Positions 17,154-27,418 of a DNA stretch of 64,000 nt are shown here, piece after piece. This DNA is from Curvibacter sp. PD_MW3 (GTDB lineage Bacteria; Pseudomonadota; Gammaproteobacteria; Burkholderiales; Burkholderiaceae_C). Both the position numbers and the translations under genes were made by a program. Position 1 is the first letter of the stretch. Every line of letters begins with the position of its first letter. Location: positions 1 through 64,000 of the forward strand of contig NSIV01000011.1 in assembly GCA_002633085.1 (NCBI GenBank), written 5' to 3'. Below the pieces are notes generated by a model. The model made no database searches. It was given only the letters and a program-made list of their open reading frames with translations, and was not told the origin of the DNA.

Positions 17154-17831
17154 ATGGCAAACATTCTGGTGGTGGATGACGAACTCGGCATTCGTGATCT
17201 GCTGTGGGAAATCCTGAACGACGAAGGGCACACCGTCGAGGTGGCTGAAAATGCGGCTCAAGCTCGTGCCGCCCGCCAGCGTGAACGGCCCGATCTGGTG
17301 CTGCTCGATATCTGGATGCCGGACACCGATGGTGTGACCTTGCTCAAGGAATGGTCCACCACTGGTTTGCTGACCATGCCGGTCATCATGATGAGCGGTC
17401 ACGCCACCATCGACACGGCGGTCGAGGCCACCAAGATCGGCGCCCTGGCCTTCCTGGAAAAACCGATCACCTTGCAAAAGCTGCTCAAGGCAGTGGAGCA
17501 GGGCTTGGTCAAGGGCAGCTTGCGCAAGCCGGCGTCTGCACTCAGCCAGCCGGTCGAGATCGTGACGGAGATGACCACGCTGACCGGGCAACTGACCGTG
17601 TCAGGGGCTGTGGAGCTGGGGCCGCAGGCACAGCAGAACTTCATGCTGGACAAGCCCTTGCGCGAAGCGCGCGACGAGTTCGAGAAGGCCTATTTCGAGT
17701 ACCACCTGGCGCGTGAAAGCGGGTCCATGACCCGCGTTGCTGAGAAGACCGGCCTGGAGCGCACCCACCTCTATCGCAAGCTCAAGCAGCTTGGGGTGGA
17801 CCTGTCCCGCGGCAAGCGCGGCACTTCTTGA
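17154..17831 (+). CDS. NtrX-like response regulator lacking the AAA+ domain
   Basis: The 225-aa protein has a receiver domain (residues 1-120; Asp8 and Asp9, phospho-acceptor Asp52 in LVLLDIWMPDTDG, Lys in FLEKPIT). A linker of about 40 residues follows, then a Fis-type helix-turn-helix at about 165-222 (AREARDEFEKAYFEYHL then MTRVAEKTGLERTHLYRKL). The ends match NtrX, but the roughly 240-residue sigma-54-contacting AAA+ domain between them is absent and no remnant is visible. It therefore cannot act as a classical sigma-54 activator; repression, or activation through other contacts, is inferred. Confidence 0.88.
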   Translation: MANILVVDDELGIRDLLWEILNDEGHTVEVAENAAQARAARQRERPDLVLLDIWMPDTDGVTLLKEWSTTGLLTMPVIMMSGHATIDTAVEATKIGALAFLEKPITLQKLLKAVEQGLVKGSLRKPASALSQPVEIVTEMTTLTGQLTVSGAVELGPQAQQNFMLDKPLREARDEFEKAYFEYHLARESGSMTRVAEKTGLERTHLYRKLKQLGVDLSRGKRGTS

Positions 17832-17862
17832 AGTGGCCGCAGGAATGGCGGAAAAGTCCTGC

Positions 17863-17868
17863 TATAAT
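17863..17868 (+). promoter_or_regulatory. -10 element for tRNA-Phe
   Basis: A perfect TATAAT lies 10 nt before the first base of tRNA-Phe, well placed for a short or absent 5' leader. No good -35 hexamer is visible 16-18 nt upstream (CAGGAA at the 17-nt spacing). Confidence 0.6.
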
Positions 17869-17878
17869 TCCATCTCTT

Positions 17879-17954
17879 GGCCCGGTAGCTCAGTTGGTAG
17901 AGCAGCGGATTGAAAATCCGCGTGTCGGTGGTTCGATTCCGCCCCAGGCCACCA
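17879..17954 (+). tRNA. tRNA-Phe (GAA anticodon)
   Basis: The 76-nt cloverleaf has D-arm TAGCTCAGTTGGTAGAGC, anticodon arm GCGGA-TTGAAAA-TCCGC with GAA at 17912-17914, T-arm GGTGG-TTCGATT-CCGCC, discriminator A and encoded CCA. The acceptor stem is GGCCCGG against CCAGGCC, which pairs except for a C-A mismatch at tRNA positions 5 and 68 (17883 and 17946). A GG at 17945-17946 in place of CA would be needed for the more usual CCGGGCC arm. All other features are intact, so it is probably functional. Confidence 0.95.
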
Positions 17955-17965
17955 AGATCTCTCAG

Positions 17966-17997
17966 AAAGCCATCCTCAGGGGTGGCTTTTTTATTTT
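17966..17997 (+). terminator. Intrinsic terminator after tRNA-Phe
   Basis: AAGCCATCC and GGGTGGCTT pair around a short TCAG loop, followed by TTTTTATTTT. It is a strong Rho-independent terminator 12 nt after the tRNA. Confidence 0.9.
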
Positions 17998-18211
17998 CCC
18001 CATCGATCGTCGAGCCCCCGCGAGGTTCGGTCTGGTTCGAGGCCGACCTTTCCTCGCCTTTTCGCCATTGAGCGCACTGCGCCCTGATGGCGTCGATTCA
18101 CTGTGAGGCCAGTCTGGCTTGCCTCACACCCGCGCCGGTTCGTTTGCCCATCTGCCGACAACGGGTCACATCCATTCGGGCGCGCGCCCGCCATTCAACA
18201 AGGACTCCGAA

Positions 18212-18583
18212 ATGACCACTGACACTGCTGTGCATGAACATGCTGACCTGGTTGCCCAGGTGATGAACGGGATCTGCACCCGCACGCTGAACCACTTCGC
18301 CGAAGAAGCCAAGCTGAACGCAGAAAGCTTGAAGGACGCCTTTGACCGTTACGAGATTGACTATGCCTGGCATGTCCTGGGCTCCGACCGGATGCGGGAA
18401 GAAACGGTCTCGCTGCTGGAGACGCGGCTCAAGCACGCAGCAACCGACGCGCAGAAAGCCAGTGTGGCGGGCATCTTGCAATCAGCCGCCGCGGCTCAGG
18501 CACCGGAACTGTTGATGAGTTTTGACAATGATGTGCCCGTGGTGCTGACAGATCTTCTCTGCGCAGCGTGGCGGGCACACTAG
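18212..18583 (+). CDS. Hypothetical protein
   Basis: The 123-aa soluble protein begins MTTDTAVHEHADLVAQVMNG. It is rich in Ala and predicted to be mainly helical, with no signal peptide, membrane segment or cysteine-rich motif except isolated Cys residues. I do not recognise the family. The ATG at 18212 is chosen because AAGGA lies nine bases upstream; an in-frame TTG at 18119 would give a low-complexity extension. It is flanked by terminators on both sides, so it is a single-gene unit between tRNA-Phe and hppD. Confidence 0.6.
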   Translation: MTTDTAVHEHADLVAQVMNGICTRTLNHFAEEAKLNAESLKDAFDRYEIDYAWHVLGSDRMREETVSLLETRLKHAATDAQKASVAGILQSAAAAQAPELLMSFDNDVPVVLTDLLCAAWRAH

Positions 18584-18616
18584 GCCATCCGGTGGCCGCA
18601 GAGGCGGATTGACCTG

Positions 18617-18640
18617 AAAGGCCCCGACAAGGGGCTTTTT
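18617..18640 (+). terminator. Intrinsic terminator after the hypothetical gene
   Basis: AAAGGCCCC-GACAA-GGGGCTTTTT forms a stem of eight to nine pairs (one G-U) ending in a T-run, 34 nt after the stop codon at 18581-18583. Confidence 0.88.
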
Positions 18641-18653
18641 ACTGGCGATGGCC

Positions 18654-18681
18654 TTGCACGTTGTGCCGGGCCCGATATGAT
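18654..18681 (+). promoter_or_regulatory. Candidate sigma-70 promoter for hppD
   Basis: TTGCAC (18654-18659) and TATGAT (18676-18681) are separated by 16 nt, directly after the upstream terminator. This leaves a 5' leader of about 150 nt before the hppD ATG, in which I see no ORF. Confidence 0.55.
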
Positions 18682-18836
18682 GCGCCTACAACCTGACGTA
18701 CCAACTCCAACATGAGCGGCAGCGCACTCTTCATTGGCGATCACCTGGCCCGCAGCTGCCGCGGTCGTCCCGGTGCGCCTCCGGTATGGCGATGACGCCT
18801 GTGTTTTAGTCATCCACGCCATTCCGGAGAAATTTC

Positions 18837-19916
18837 ATGTCTGATCTGTTCGAGAACCCCATGGGCCTCATGGGGTTCGAATTCGTCGAGTTCGCCTCGC
18901 CCGTACCCAACGTACTGGAACCTCTGTTCGAGAAAATGGGCTTCAGCCTGGTGGCCCGTCACCGTTCCAAGGACGTGCTGCTGTACCGCCAGGGCGAGAT
19001 CAACTTCATCGTCAACCGCGAGCCGCGCAGCCTGGCTTCTTATTTTGCGGCCGAGCACGGCCCCGCGGCCTGTGGTCTGGCCTTTCGCGTGCGCGATGCG
19101 CACAAAGCCTATGCGCGCGCGCTGGAGCTGGGCGCGCAGCCGATCGAGATTCCGACTGGGCCGATGGAGTTGCGCCTGCCGGCGATCCGTGGCATCGGCG
19201 GCGCGCCGCTGTACCTGATCGATCGCTTCGAGGACGGCAAGTCGATCTACGACATCGACTTCGAGTGGGTCGAAGGCGTGCCGCGCCGCCCGGGCGGCCA
19301 CGGCCTGCGCCTGATCGACCACCTGACGCACAACGTCTACCGCGGCCGCATGGCGTATTGGGGGCAGTTCTACGAACGCCTGTTTAACTTCCGCGAGATC
19401 CGTTACTTCGACATCCAAGGCGAATACACCGGCCTGACGTCCAAGGCCATGACGGCGCCGGACGGCAAGATCCGCATTCCGCTCAACGAGGAGTCCTCGC
19501 GCGGTGCCGGTCAGATCGAGGAATTCCTGATGCAGTTCAACGGCGAGGGTATCCAGCACGTGGCGCTGCTCACCGATGACCTGCTGGCCAGCGTTGATGC
19601 CCTGCAGCTGGCCGGCATCCCGTTGATGACGGCGCCGAACGAGGTCTACTACGACATGCTGAGAGAGCGGCTGCCGGGCCACGGCCAGCCGGTACCCGAA
19701 TTGCAGGCGCGCGGCATCCTGCTCGATGGCAGTACGGCCGATGGGCGCCCCCGTCTGTTGCTGCAGATCTTCTCGCAGACCCTGCTTGGGCCGGTGTTCT
19801 TCGAGTTCATCCAGCGCCAGGGTGATGAGGGCTTTGGCGAAGGCAACTTCAAGGCCTTGTTCGAGTCGCTGGAGCGCGACCAGGTCCGTCGCGGTGCTTT
19901 GCGCGTGGGTGATTGA
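18837..19916 (+). CDS. hppD: 4-hydroxyphenylpyruvate dioxygenase
   Basis: The 359-aa enzyme converts 4-hydroxyphenylpyruvate to homogentisate in tyrosine breakdown. The C-terminal catalytic domain keeps the Fe(II) ligands: His162 ([13 protein letters not shown]), His241 ([14 protein letters not shown]) and Glu323 ([13 protein letters not shown]). The N-terminal vicinal-oxygen-chelate domain covers about 10-150. GGAG sits nine bases before the ATG. Homogentisate dioxygenase and other tyrosine-pathway genes are not next to it, so it is a stand-alone transcription unit. Length and motifs are typical of proteobacterial HppD. Confidence 0.96.
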   Translation: MSDLFENPMGLMGFEFVEFASPVPNVLEPLFEKMGFSLVARHRSKDVLLYRQGEINFIVNREPRSLASYFAAEHGPAACGLAFRVRDAHKAYARALELGAQPIEIPTGPMELRLPAIRGIGGAPLYLIDRFEDGKSIYDIDFEWVEGVPRRPGGHGLRLIDHLTHNVYRGRMAYWGQFYERLFNFREIRYFDIQGEYTGLTSKAMTAPDGKIRIPLNEESSRGAGQIEEFLMQFNGEGIQHVALLTDDLLASVDALQLAGIPLMTAPNEVYYDMLRERLPGHGQPVPELQARGILLDGSTADGRPRLLLQIFSQTLLGPVFFEFIQRQGDEGFGEGNFKALFESLERDQVRRGALRVGD

Positions 19917-19935
19917 CGGCGGGGCGGTCTGAGGC

Positions 19936-21102
19936 TTACCAGTCGACCAGGCTCAGGCCAATGCTGAGCACCGTGCGCTGGCGGTTGTAGTCCAGCAGCG
20001 AGTCGCCGTAGCCGCTGAACAGCTGGACGTGAAAGCGCAGGCCGCTGGTCATGCTGCCGCGGCCGGGAGTGCCGATGGCGCGCATCCAGTCCAGGCGCAG
20101 CGAGCCGTTGCCTACCGCCTGCAACGAATGGCGCACCGTCATGCTCAGCGAGTTGAGCTTGTCCAGGTTCCACATGCCGGTGACTTCGGCGCGCCCCACG
20201 TAGTCGCTGATGCCCGGGTTGTCATCGCTGGCGGCGTCTTCGGGCATGCGCTGCCAGACGCGGCCGGTCAGGGTGTACTTGTCGCCCTTCTCGGCACCGG
20301 CCATCAGGATGATGCGGTTCCAGCTGCGCGACAGCGGCAGCGTCTGGCCGTTGGACTGGTGGTTGAGGCTGATGCCGCTGTAACGCAGCCGCCAGCCCCC
20401 GGGCAGATCGGCGTCGGTCGGCACGATGTACATCAGTTCCGGTTCGTGGTCGGTGTTGCGGAACGGACGCGAGAGTTGTTCGTTGAAGAGCTGCCAGTAG
20501 GACTGCTGGCTGTAGCCGAACCAGAGCGAGTCGCGCTTGACCGGGTCGTCGTGCGTCAGGAAGCCGGAAGCGATCTTGGTGCGCACCGAGAGCTGGATAC
20601 GGGTCTCGCCTTGCAGGTAGGGCTGGTAGCTGGCGGTGTGGCCGGCTGTGGGCGTGCTCGGCGCTGTGTTGACGCTGTCGGAGCCGATCAACGACAGGCT
20701 GATTGGGCGGTAGCCGCGGATGTTGAAGCGGCCGCAATCGCTGCTGGCTTCCAACTCCCAGAAGCGCGACAGGGTCGACGACTGGCTGCTGTGACAGTCG
20801 GGTTCGGTCGCTGCGGTTTGTGTCGGTTTTTCAATCGCCCCCGTGGCGGCGGGTGCCACGGGCGGTGGCTGTTCCGAGGCCAGCGCCGGCGGGGTCGCGT
20901 TAGGTGCCGTGGCGGTCATGCCCGGCGCCTGCTGCCCGGCCCAGCGGTCGAAGCAGGCCAGCCGTGCCGGTGCATCGTTCAATCGGGTGCAAGCCAGCCA
21001 GCCGGCGTCCGGCGTGGCGGCCTGATTTTCAATGTTGTTTTGGGCTGTTGCGCTTGTCGATATTGCGCCAGCAGCTATCAAAAAGATAGCGATTGGTTTC
21101 AT
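19936..21102 (-). CDS. pldA: Outer-membrane phospholipase A1
   Basis: The 388-aa precursor has a signal peptide (residues 1-20, cleavage after ATA). A Pro/Ala-rich region follows to about residue 100, then a beta-barrel. The active-site motif of the PldA family appears as NHQSNGQ at 247-253, with His248 and Ser250 as the expected catalytic pair. It ends with the aromatic-terminated strand LSIGLSLVDW typical of outer-membrane barrels. The enzyme hydrolyses phospholipids that reach the outer leaflet. Its ATG overlaps the rep stop (ATGA). Part of the signal peptide is encoded by a short interspersed repeat. Confidence 0.92.
   Translation of the reverse strand: MKPIAIFLIAAGAISTSATAQNNIENQAATPDAGWLACTRLNDAPARLACFDRWAGQQAPGMTATAPNATPPALASEQPPPVAPAATGAIEKPTQTAATEPDCHSSQSSTLSRFWELEASSDCGRFNIRGYRPISLSLIGSDSVNTAPSTPTAGHTASYQPYLQGETRIQLSVRTKIASGFLTHDDPVKRDSLWFGYSQQSYWQLFNEQLSRPFRNTDHEPELMYIVPTDADLPGGWRLRYSGISLNHQSNGQTLPLSRSWNRIILMAGAEKGDKYTLTGRVWQRMPEDAASDDNPGISDYVGRAEVTGMWNLDKLNSLSMTVRHSLQAVGNGSLRLDWMRAIGTPGRGSMTSGLRFHVQLFSGYGDSLLDYNRQRTVLSIGLSLVDW
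21073..21093 (+). repeat. Short interspersed repeat, copy A (inside pldA signal peptide)
   Basis: The core AGCTATCAAAAAGATAGC is followed by GAT. Read on the minus strand it encodes IAIFLIA of the PldA signal peptide. Copies at 34411, 36100 and 53743 align over about 21 nt. Confidence 0.6.
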
Positions 21103-23222
21103 GCTGGTCCGGCCAGCGCTTGCGCCGCTGCCGCATCCTGGGCCTTCTTGGCGAATTCGGCGCGCAGGGCGCGCAGTTTTTCGCGCGGGTCTTCTTTTAC
21201 CGTGGCCTGGTCCAGCGCCATCTCGGCAATGAAGCGGCTGGGCTGAGCGGTCACCATCTCGCGCCCTTTTTTCTTGCGGCGCGGCCAGCTCACGGCCAGG
21301 GTGCGCTGGGCACGCGTGATGCCCACATACATCAGGCGGCGCTCTTCCTGCAGGCGCTGCGCGATGCTTTCATTGGCAGCCTCATGCTCGCGCGAGGAGC
21401 CGCCCAGCGAGTCGGCACCTTCATCAAGCTTGAACGGCAGCATGCCCTCGGTCACGCCGACCAGCATCACGTGCGGCCACTCCAGGCCCTTGGAGGCGTG
21501 CAGGGTGGAGAGTGTCACCACGTTCTGGTCCTGCTCGCGTTCGCTGATGGTGGACAGCAGCGAGATGGTCTGCGCCACTTCCAGCAGCGACTTCTTCTCG
21601 CTGCTGAGCGTCACGCCAGCCGCATCGTCAATCTGGCCGCCGCAGCGCTGCGCCATCCAGTCGCAGAACTCCATCACGTTGGTCCAGCGCGAGGCCGCCA
21701 CCTTCTCGTTGTCTTCGCTGTCGTACAGGTGTTTCTCGTAGCCGATCTCTTTGAGCCAGTCGGCCAGGAAGGCACGTGCATCTTCCGCACCCTGGGTGTG
21801 GCGAGCCCGGTATTCGAGGTCGTTCAGGTAACGACCGAATTCGTGCAGGCTGCCCACCGCGCGTGCGTTCAACACCGAGCCGAGCGAGGAGGAGAACAGC
21901 GCCTCGAACAGGCTGAGCTTGTACTTGCTGGCAAAGGTGCCCAGCTGCTGCAGCGTCTGGTGGCCGATGCCGCGTTTGGGCGTGGTGACGGCACGCAGGA
22001 AAGCCGGGTCGTCGTCGTTGTTCACCCACAGGCGGAACCAGCCGCACAGGTCCTTGATCTCGGCACGGTCGAAGAAGCTCTGGCCGCCTGACACCTTGTA
22101 GGGAATCTGCGCGCGGCGCAAGGCCTGCTCAAACACGCGCGCCTGATGGTTGGCGCGGTACAGCACGGCGAAGTCGCGGAACTCCTTGTGTTGCGAGTTC
22201 GAGCGCAGGCTCTGGATGCGCGCCACGGTGCGCTCGGCCTCGTGTTCCTCGTTGTCGGCATCGACCACGCGCACCGGCTCGCCTTCGCCCAGGTCGCTCC
22301 ACAGGTTCTTCGGGAACAGCTTGGGGTTGGGGCCGATCACGTTGTTGGCCGCGCGCAGGATGGCGCTGGTGGAGCGGTAGTTCTGCTCCAGCTTGATGAC
22401 TTTCAGATTCGGAAAGTCGACCGGCAATTTTTTCAAGTTGTCCAGCGTGGCACCGCGCCAGCCGTAGATCGACTGGTCGTCGTCGCCCACGGCGGTGAAA
22501 CGCGAATTTTGCGGGTCGTGGCTGCCCACCAGCGCTTTCAGCACCTCGTACTGGGTGGCGTTGGTGTCCTGGTACTCGTCCACCAGGATGTGGCCCATCA
22601 TCTGCTGCCACTTGCTGCGCACCTCTTCGTGGTCGCGCAGCAATTTCAGTGGCATACCGATCAAGTCGTCGAAGTCCACGCTCTGGTAGGCCGTCAGCCG
22701 CTCCTCGTAGCGCGCCATGATGCGCGCGATGATGCGTTCGTTGTCGTCGTCGGCCTGCGCTTCGGCCTGCTCGGCGTTCAGGCCCATGTTTTTCCACGCA
22801 CTGATGGTCCATTGCCATTGGCGGGCGGTGGCGGCATCGACCGAACCGCCGGCGTCCTTCAGGATGCTGGTCACGTCATCGCTGTCGAGGATGGAGAACT
22901 GGGGCTTCAGGCCCAGCACCTCGCCGCTTTCGCGCAGCATGTGCACGCCCAGCGCGTGGAAGGTGCAGATGCGCACGTCCTTGGCGGCCTTGCCGATCAG
23001 CCCCTTGGCCCGCTCCCGCATTTCGGCCGCCGCCTTGTTGGTGAAGGTGATGGCGGCAATGCGCTTCGGGTCCATCCCGGTCTGGATCAGGCGGGCGATC
23101 TTGTGCGTGATGACGCGCGTCTTGCCCGAACCGGCGCCGGCCAGCACCAGGCAGGGGCCGTGCAGGAAGTTGACGGCATCCTGTTGTGCGAGATTCAGAC
23201 CGTGGGAGGGGGTGGACGACAT
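21099..23222 (-). CDS. rep: ATP-dependent DNA helicase Rep
   Basis: The 707-aa superfamily 1A helicase begins LNLAQQDAVNFLHGPCLVLA and has Walker A AGAGSGKT near residue 33. Further motifs are ITFTNKAAAEMRERA (Ia), ILVDEYQDTNATQYEVLK (II), VVG-type GDDDQSIYGWRGA (III) and VIKLEQNYRSTSAILRAAN (IV). Motif V/VI are LSTLHASKGLEWPHVMLVG and EERRLMYVGITRAQ. It matches E. coli Rep along its length better than UvrD, including YKVSGGQSFFDRAEIKDL. The ATG at 23222 starts the conserved domain; longer in-frame reading lies upstream without support. Rep removes proteins ahead of the replication fork. Confidence 0.93.
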   Translation of the reverse strand: MSSTPSHGLNLAQQDAVNFLHGPCLVLAGAGSGKTRVITHKIARLIQTGMDPKRIAAITFTNKAAAEMRERAKGLIGKAAKDVRICTFHALGVHMLRESGEVLGLKPQFSILDSDDVTSILKDAGGSVDAATARQWQWTISAWKNMGLNAEQAEAQADDDNERIIARIMARYEERLTAYQSVDFDDLIGMPLKLLRDHEEVRSKWQQMMGHILVDEYQDTNATQYEVLKALVGSHDPQNSRFTAVGDDDQSIYGWRGATLDNLKKLPVDFPNLKVIKLEQNYRSTSAILRAANNVIGPNPKLFPKNLWSDLGEGEPVRVVDADNEEHEAERTVARIQSLRSNSQHKEFRDFAVLYRANHQARVFEQALRRAQIPYKVSGGQSFFDRAEIKDLCGWFRLWVNNDDDPAFLRAVTTPKRGIGHQTLQQLGTFASKYKLSLFEALFSSSLGSVLNARAVGSLHEFGRYLNDLEYRARHTQGAEDARAFLADWLKEIGYEKHLYDSEDNEKVAASRWTNVMEFCDWMAQRCGGQIDDAAGVTLSSEKKSLLEVAQTISLLSTISEREQDQNVVTLSTLHASKGLEWPHVMLVGVTEGMLPFKLDEGADSLGGSSREHEAANESIAQRLQEERRLMYVGITRAQRTLAVSWPRRKKKGREMVTAQPSRFIAEMALDQATVKEDPREKLRALRAEFAKKAQDAAAAQALAGPA

Positions 23223-23318
23223 GCAGAAAACAGAGGCGAAGCGAGGAATCATACCGAGAGTGCATCTCGCATCCTGAAGACGGGGAAAAGCCGTGCCATC
23301 TGCTGTGACAATAAGGCC

Positions 23319-24284
23319 GTGCTGAACATTCTTTCTGTCACCTTCCCGTTTTTTGCTCTGGTCCTGTGCGGCTACCTGGCGGCGCGCCGGCGCATGCTGC
23401 CGCTGGAGGCGATTCCCGGGCTGAATGGCTTTGTGCTGTTCTTTGCGCTGCCCTGCATGCTGTACCGCTTTGGCGCGACCACGCCGATTGCGCAACTGCT
23501 CGACGCCAGCGTGTTCGGCGTCTGGTTGTTGTGTGCCTTCACCATGGTCGTCTTCACGATCACTGTCACGCTGAACAAACGCATCGGCTGGAACGACGCC
23601 TCGTTCGGCGCGCTGGTGGCGGCCTTTCCCAACACCGGTTTCATGGGCGTGCCGCTGCTGGTGGCGCTGCTGGGCGCGCAGGCCGCCGGCCCGATGATCG
23701 TGACCATCACGGTGGACATGGTCATCACCACCTCGCTGTGCATTGCGCTGTCGCGCCTGGATGGGGCCGACACGCACGGCATGGCGGTGGCGGCGCGCAA
23801 CGCGCTCAAGGGCATGCTGTTCAATCCCATGCCCTGGGCCATCCTGCTCGGTGGCTTGGCCTCCTACATCCAACTCGAATTGCCGGGCCCGGTCACCAAG
23901 ACGGTCTGGCTGCTGGCGGACGCTGCCTCGCCCACCGCACTGTTCACCATCGGCGCTGTGCTGGCGCGCTCGCAGATGCTGGCGGCCGAGCATGACCATG
24001 CGCCCCACCCCTTGAGCGACTACGTGCCGGTGGCGGTTTACAAGCTGTTGCTGCACCCGCTGCTGGTGCTGCTGGTGGGCGGCGGCGCCATTCAACTCGG
24101 CGTGCCGCTGGCGCGCCCGGCGTTGACCGTGATGGTGCTGGTGGCCGCCCTGCCCAGTGCCAGCAACGTCTCGATGCTGGCCGAACGTTTTGGCGCCGAC
24201 AACGGGCGCATCGCCCGCATCATCCTGGTCTCTACTGCAGTGGCCTTCTTGAGCTTCTCGGCCGTCGTGGCCTTGATGACCTAG
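23319..24284 (+). CDS. AEC family auxin-efflux-carrier-type transporter
   Basis: The 321-aa integral membrane protein has about ten helices arranged in two halves with FPNTGFMGVPLLVALLG in the middle and ALPSASNVSMLAERFGAD near the end, both hallmarks of the AEC (MdcF/YfdV) permease family. The likely start is GTG at 23319 with AAGG five bases upstream, giving MLNILSVTFPFFALVLCG, a proper first helix. Members export or exchange small organic acids; the substrate here cannot be read from the sequence. It is divergent from rep across a 96-nt spacer. Confidence 0.86.
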   Translation: MLNILSVTFPFFALVLCGYLAARRRMLPLEAIPGLNGFVLFFALPCMLYRFGATTPIAQLLDASVFGVWLLCAFTMVVFTITVTLNKRIGWNDASFGALVAAFPNTGFMGVPLLVALLGAQAAGPMIVTITVDMVITTSLCIALSRLDGADTHGMAVAARNALKGMLFNPMPWAILLGGLASYIQLELPGPVTKTVWLLADAASPTALFTIGAVLARSQMLAAEHDHAPHPLSDYVPVAVYKLLLHPLLVLLVGGGAIQLGVPLARPALTVMVLVAALPSASNVSMLAERFGADNGRIARIILVSTAVAFLSFSAVVALMT

Positions 24285-24317
24285 TTTCCGTTTTCCCCTG
24301 GCTGCTCCGGTGCAGCG

Positions 24318-24354
24318 ATAGGTTTGCGCTATTTGATAGATATTTCAAATCAAA
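24318..24354 (+). promoter_or_regulatory. OxyR-like binding site upstream of katG
   Basis: Two ATAG-N7-CTAT-type elements are separated by 7 nt. The first (24318-24332, ATAGGTTTGCGCTAT) matches 9 of 10 conserved OxyR positions and the second (24340-24354) matches 7 of 10. It lies 189 nt before the katG ATG and about 60 nt before the leader ORF. The same stretch overlaps an inverted AATAGC-containing repeat, which could produce part of the match by chance. Confidence 0.5.
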
Positions 24355-24379
24355 TAGCTAATCCAATAGTCAAACTCTA

Positions 24380-24400
24380 AACTTGAACCACTTTCAAGTT
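24380..24400 (+). promoter_or_regulatory. Inverted repeat before the katG leader ORF
   Basis: AACTTGAA (24380-24387) and TTCAAGTT (24393-24400) form perfect 8-bp arms around CCACT. The element ends one base before the AAGGAG of the 27-codon ORF, so as RNA it could affect access to that ribosome-binding site; as DNA it could be an operator. Confidence 0.5.
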
Positions 24401-24413
24401 AAAGGAGTACCGT

Positions 24414-24497
24414 ATGACCACTGCCTATCTGCAAGCCCATGCCCAGCGTCAGCCGTCCTGGCTTGAATGCCTGGCCACCCTGGCACAAGCCAGCTGA
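24414..24497 (+). CDS. 27-aa leader ORF upstream of katG
   Basis: ATG at 24414 is preceded by AAAGGAG at 24401-24407 with a 6-nt spacer, one of the best ribosome-binding sites in the window. The ORF encodes MTTAYLQAHAQRQPSWLECL followed by seven further residues and a TGA at 24495. It ends 45 nt before katG. It contains one cysteine and no signal or membrane segment. I do not recognise it. A leader peptide whose translation influences katG is an inference from position and the strong start signal. Confidence 0.5.
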   Translation: MTTAYLQAHAQRQPSWLECLATLAQAS

Positions 24498-24533
24498 GAC
24501 GTCTCGTCGGAACGTCAACATCACAAGCACTAG

Positions 24534-26699
<2,166 letters not shown>

Positions 26700-26716
26700 G
26701 CCGCCTGCGGGTTGGA

Positions 26717-26750
26717 AAGACAAAGGCCGCCTTCGGGCGGCCTTTGTCTT
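26717..26750 (+). terminator. Bidirectional terminator after katG
   Basis: AAGACAAAGGCCGCC and GGCGGCCTTTGTCTT form a perfect 15-bp stem capped by a TTCG tetraloop. T-rich and A-rich flanks let it serve both katG (plus) and the convergent cytochrome gene (minus). Confidence 0.92.
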
Positions 26751-26783
26751 CTGGCCGGCGATGCGCGCGCAGGCCGTGGGGCT

Positions 26784-27290
26784 TCAGGGCTGGGGCCGGC
26801 CGGGGCCCTGGGTGCCTTCGGAACGTGCCGCCAGATAGGCATACAGGTCCATGATCTGGGCACTGACAACAGGCTCGCCCTGCCAGGCCGGCATCGTCAG
26901 CGGGGCGTCTTTGCGTTGCATGATCACTTCGACCTGTGTTTCCCGCGCTGCACCAGGGGTGGTGGCTTGTGTCGGGGGCAGCGTCCAGTCGTAGCGCTGG
27001 AGCACGAGGCCGGCGAAGCGGCGCGGGCCAATGTCTTTCATGCGTGGCAGGAGGTTGGGGGCGTTGATCGTGCCGGTGGCATCCGTGCCATGGCAGCTTG
27101 CGCAGCGTTCCTGGAAGACGCGCCAGCCGACGTAGACCGATCCTGGTGGCTTGGTGCGCTGGGCGATTTCCTGTGCTGGCTGGCGGTTCAGCCATTCGGC
27201 GGAACAGCCGGCCAGCAGGAGCGCGGCCAACAGGGCGGCGCCATACAAGTGACCACGGCGCTGACGTGTGGACGTTGAAAACTGGGTCAT
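26784..27290 (-). CDS. Cytochrome c lipoprotein
   Basis: The 168-aa protein has a lipoprotein signal with lipobox LLAGC (lipidated Cys29). A single c-type haem site CASCH (Cys63, Cys66, His67) follows, and Met in PLTMPAWQGE (near residue 140) is a plausible sixth ligand. It should be anchored in the membrane facing the periplasm and carry electrons; the partner is unknown. Three ATGs occur in tandem; the third (27290) has AAGGA at the best distance, so two extra Met residues are possible. It is convergent with katG. Confidence 0.82.
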   Translation of the reverse strand: MTQFSTSTRQRRGHLYGAALLAALLLAGCSAEWLNRQPAQEIAQRTKPPGSVYVGWRVFQERCASCHGTDATGTINAPNLLPRMKDIGPRRFAGLVLQRYDWTLPPTQATTPGAARETQVEVIMQRKDAPLTMPAWQGEPVVSAQIMDLYAYLAARSEGTQGPGRPQP

Positions 27291-27418
27291 CATCATTTCC
27301 TTCTCTGGGCTGGAGGTGCTGTCATCCAAGGTGCCTCTTCAGCTTCATTATGCGTGGGCTTGTGGCTGACTTGGTTGGTGCTGCGCTGCGGCCTTGATGC
27401 ACGTCAGATGGCCCGACA

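Noticed and set aside
17828..18106. Open frame running through tRNA-Phe
   Set aside because: It crosses a clear tRNA gene and its terminator, and has no ribosome-binding site or family resemblance.
22146..23318. Long 5' extension of the AEC transporter gene
   Set aside because: The in-frame extension lies entirely antisense to rep. The GTG at 23319 begins a proper first membrane helix.
23223..24095. N-terminal extension of Rep reaching into the AEC gene
   Set aside because: The extra 291 codons are low-complexity and antisense to the transporter. The helicase family starts at the ATG at 23222.
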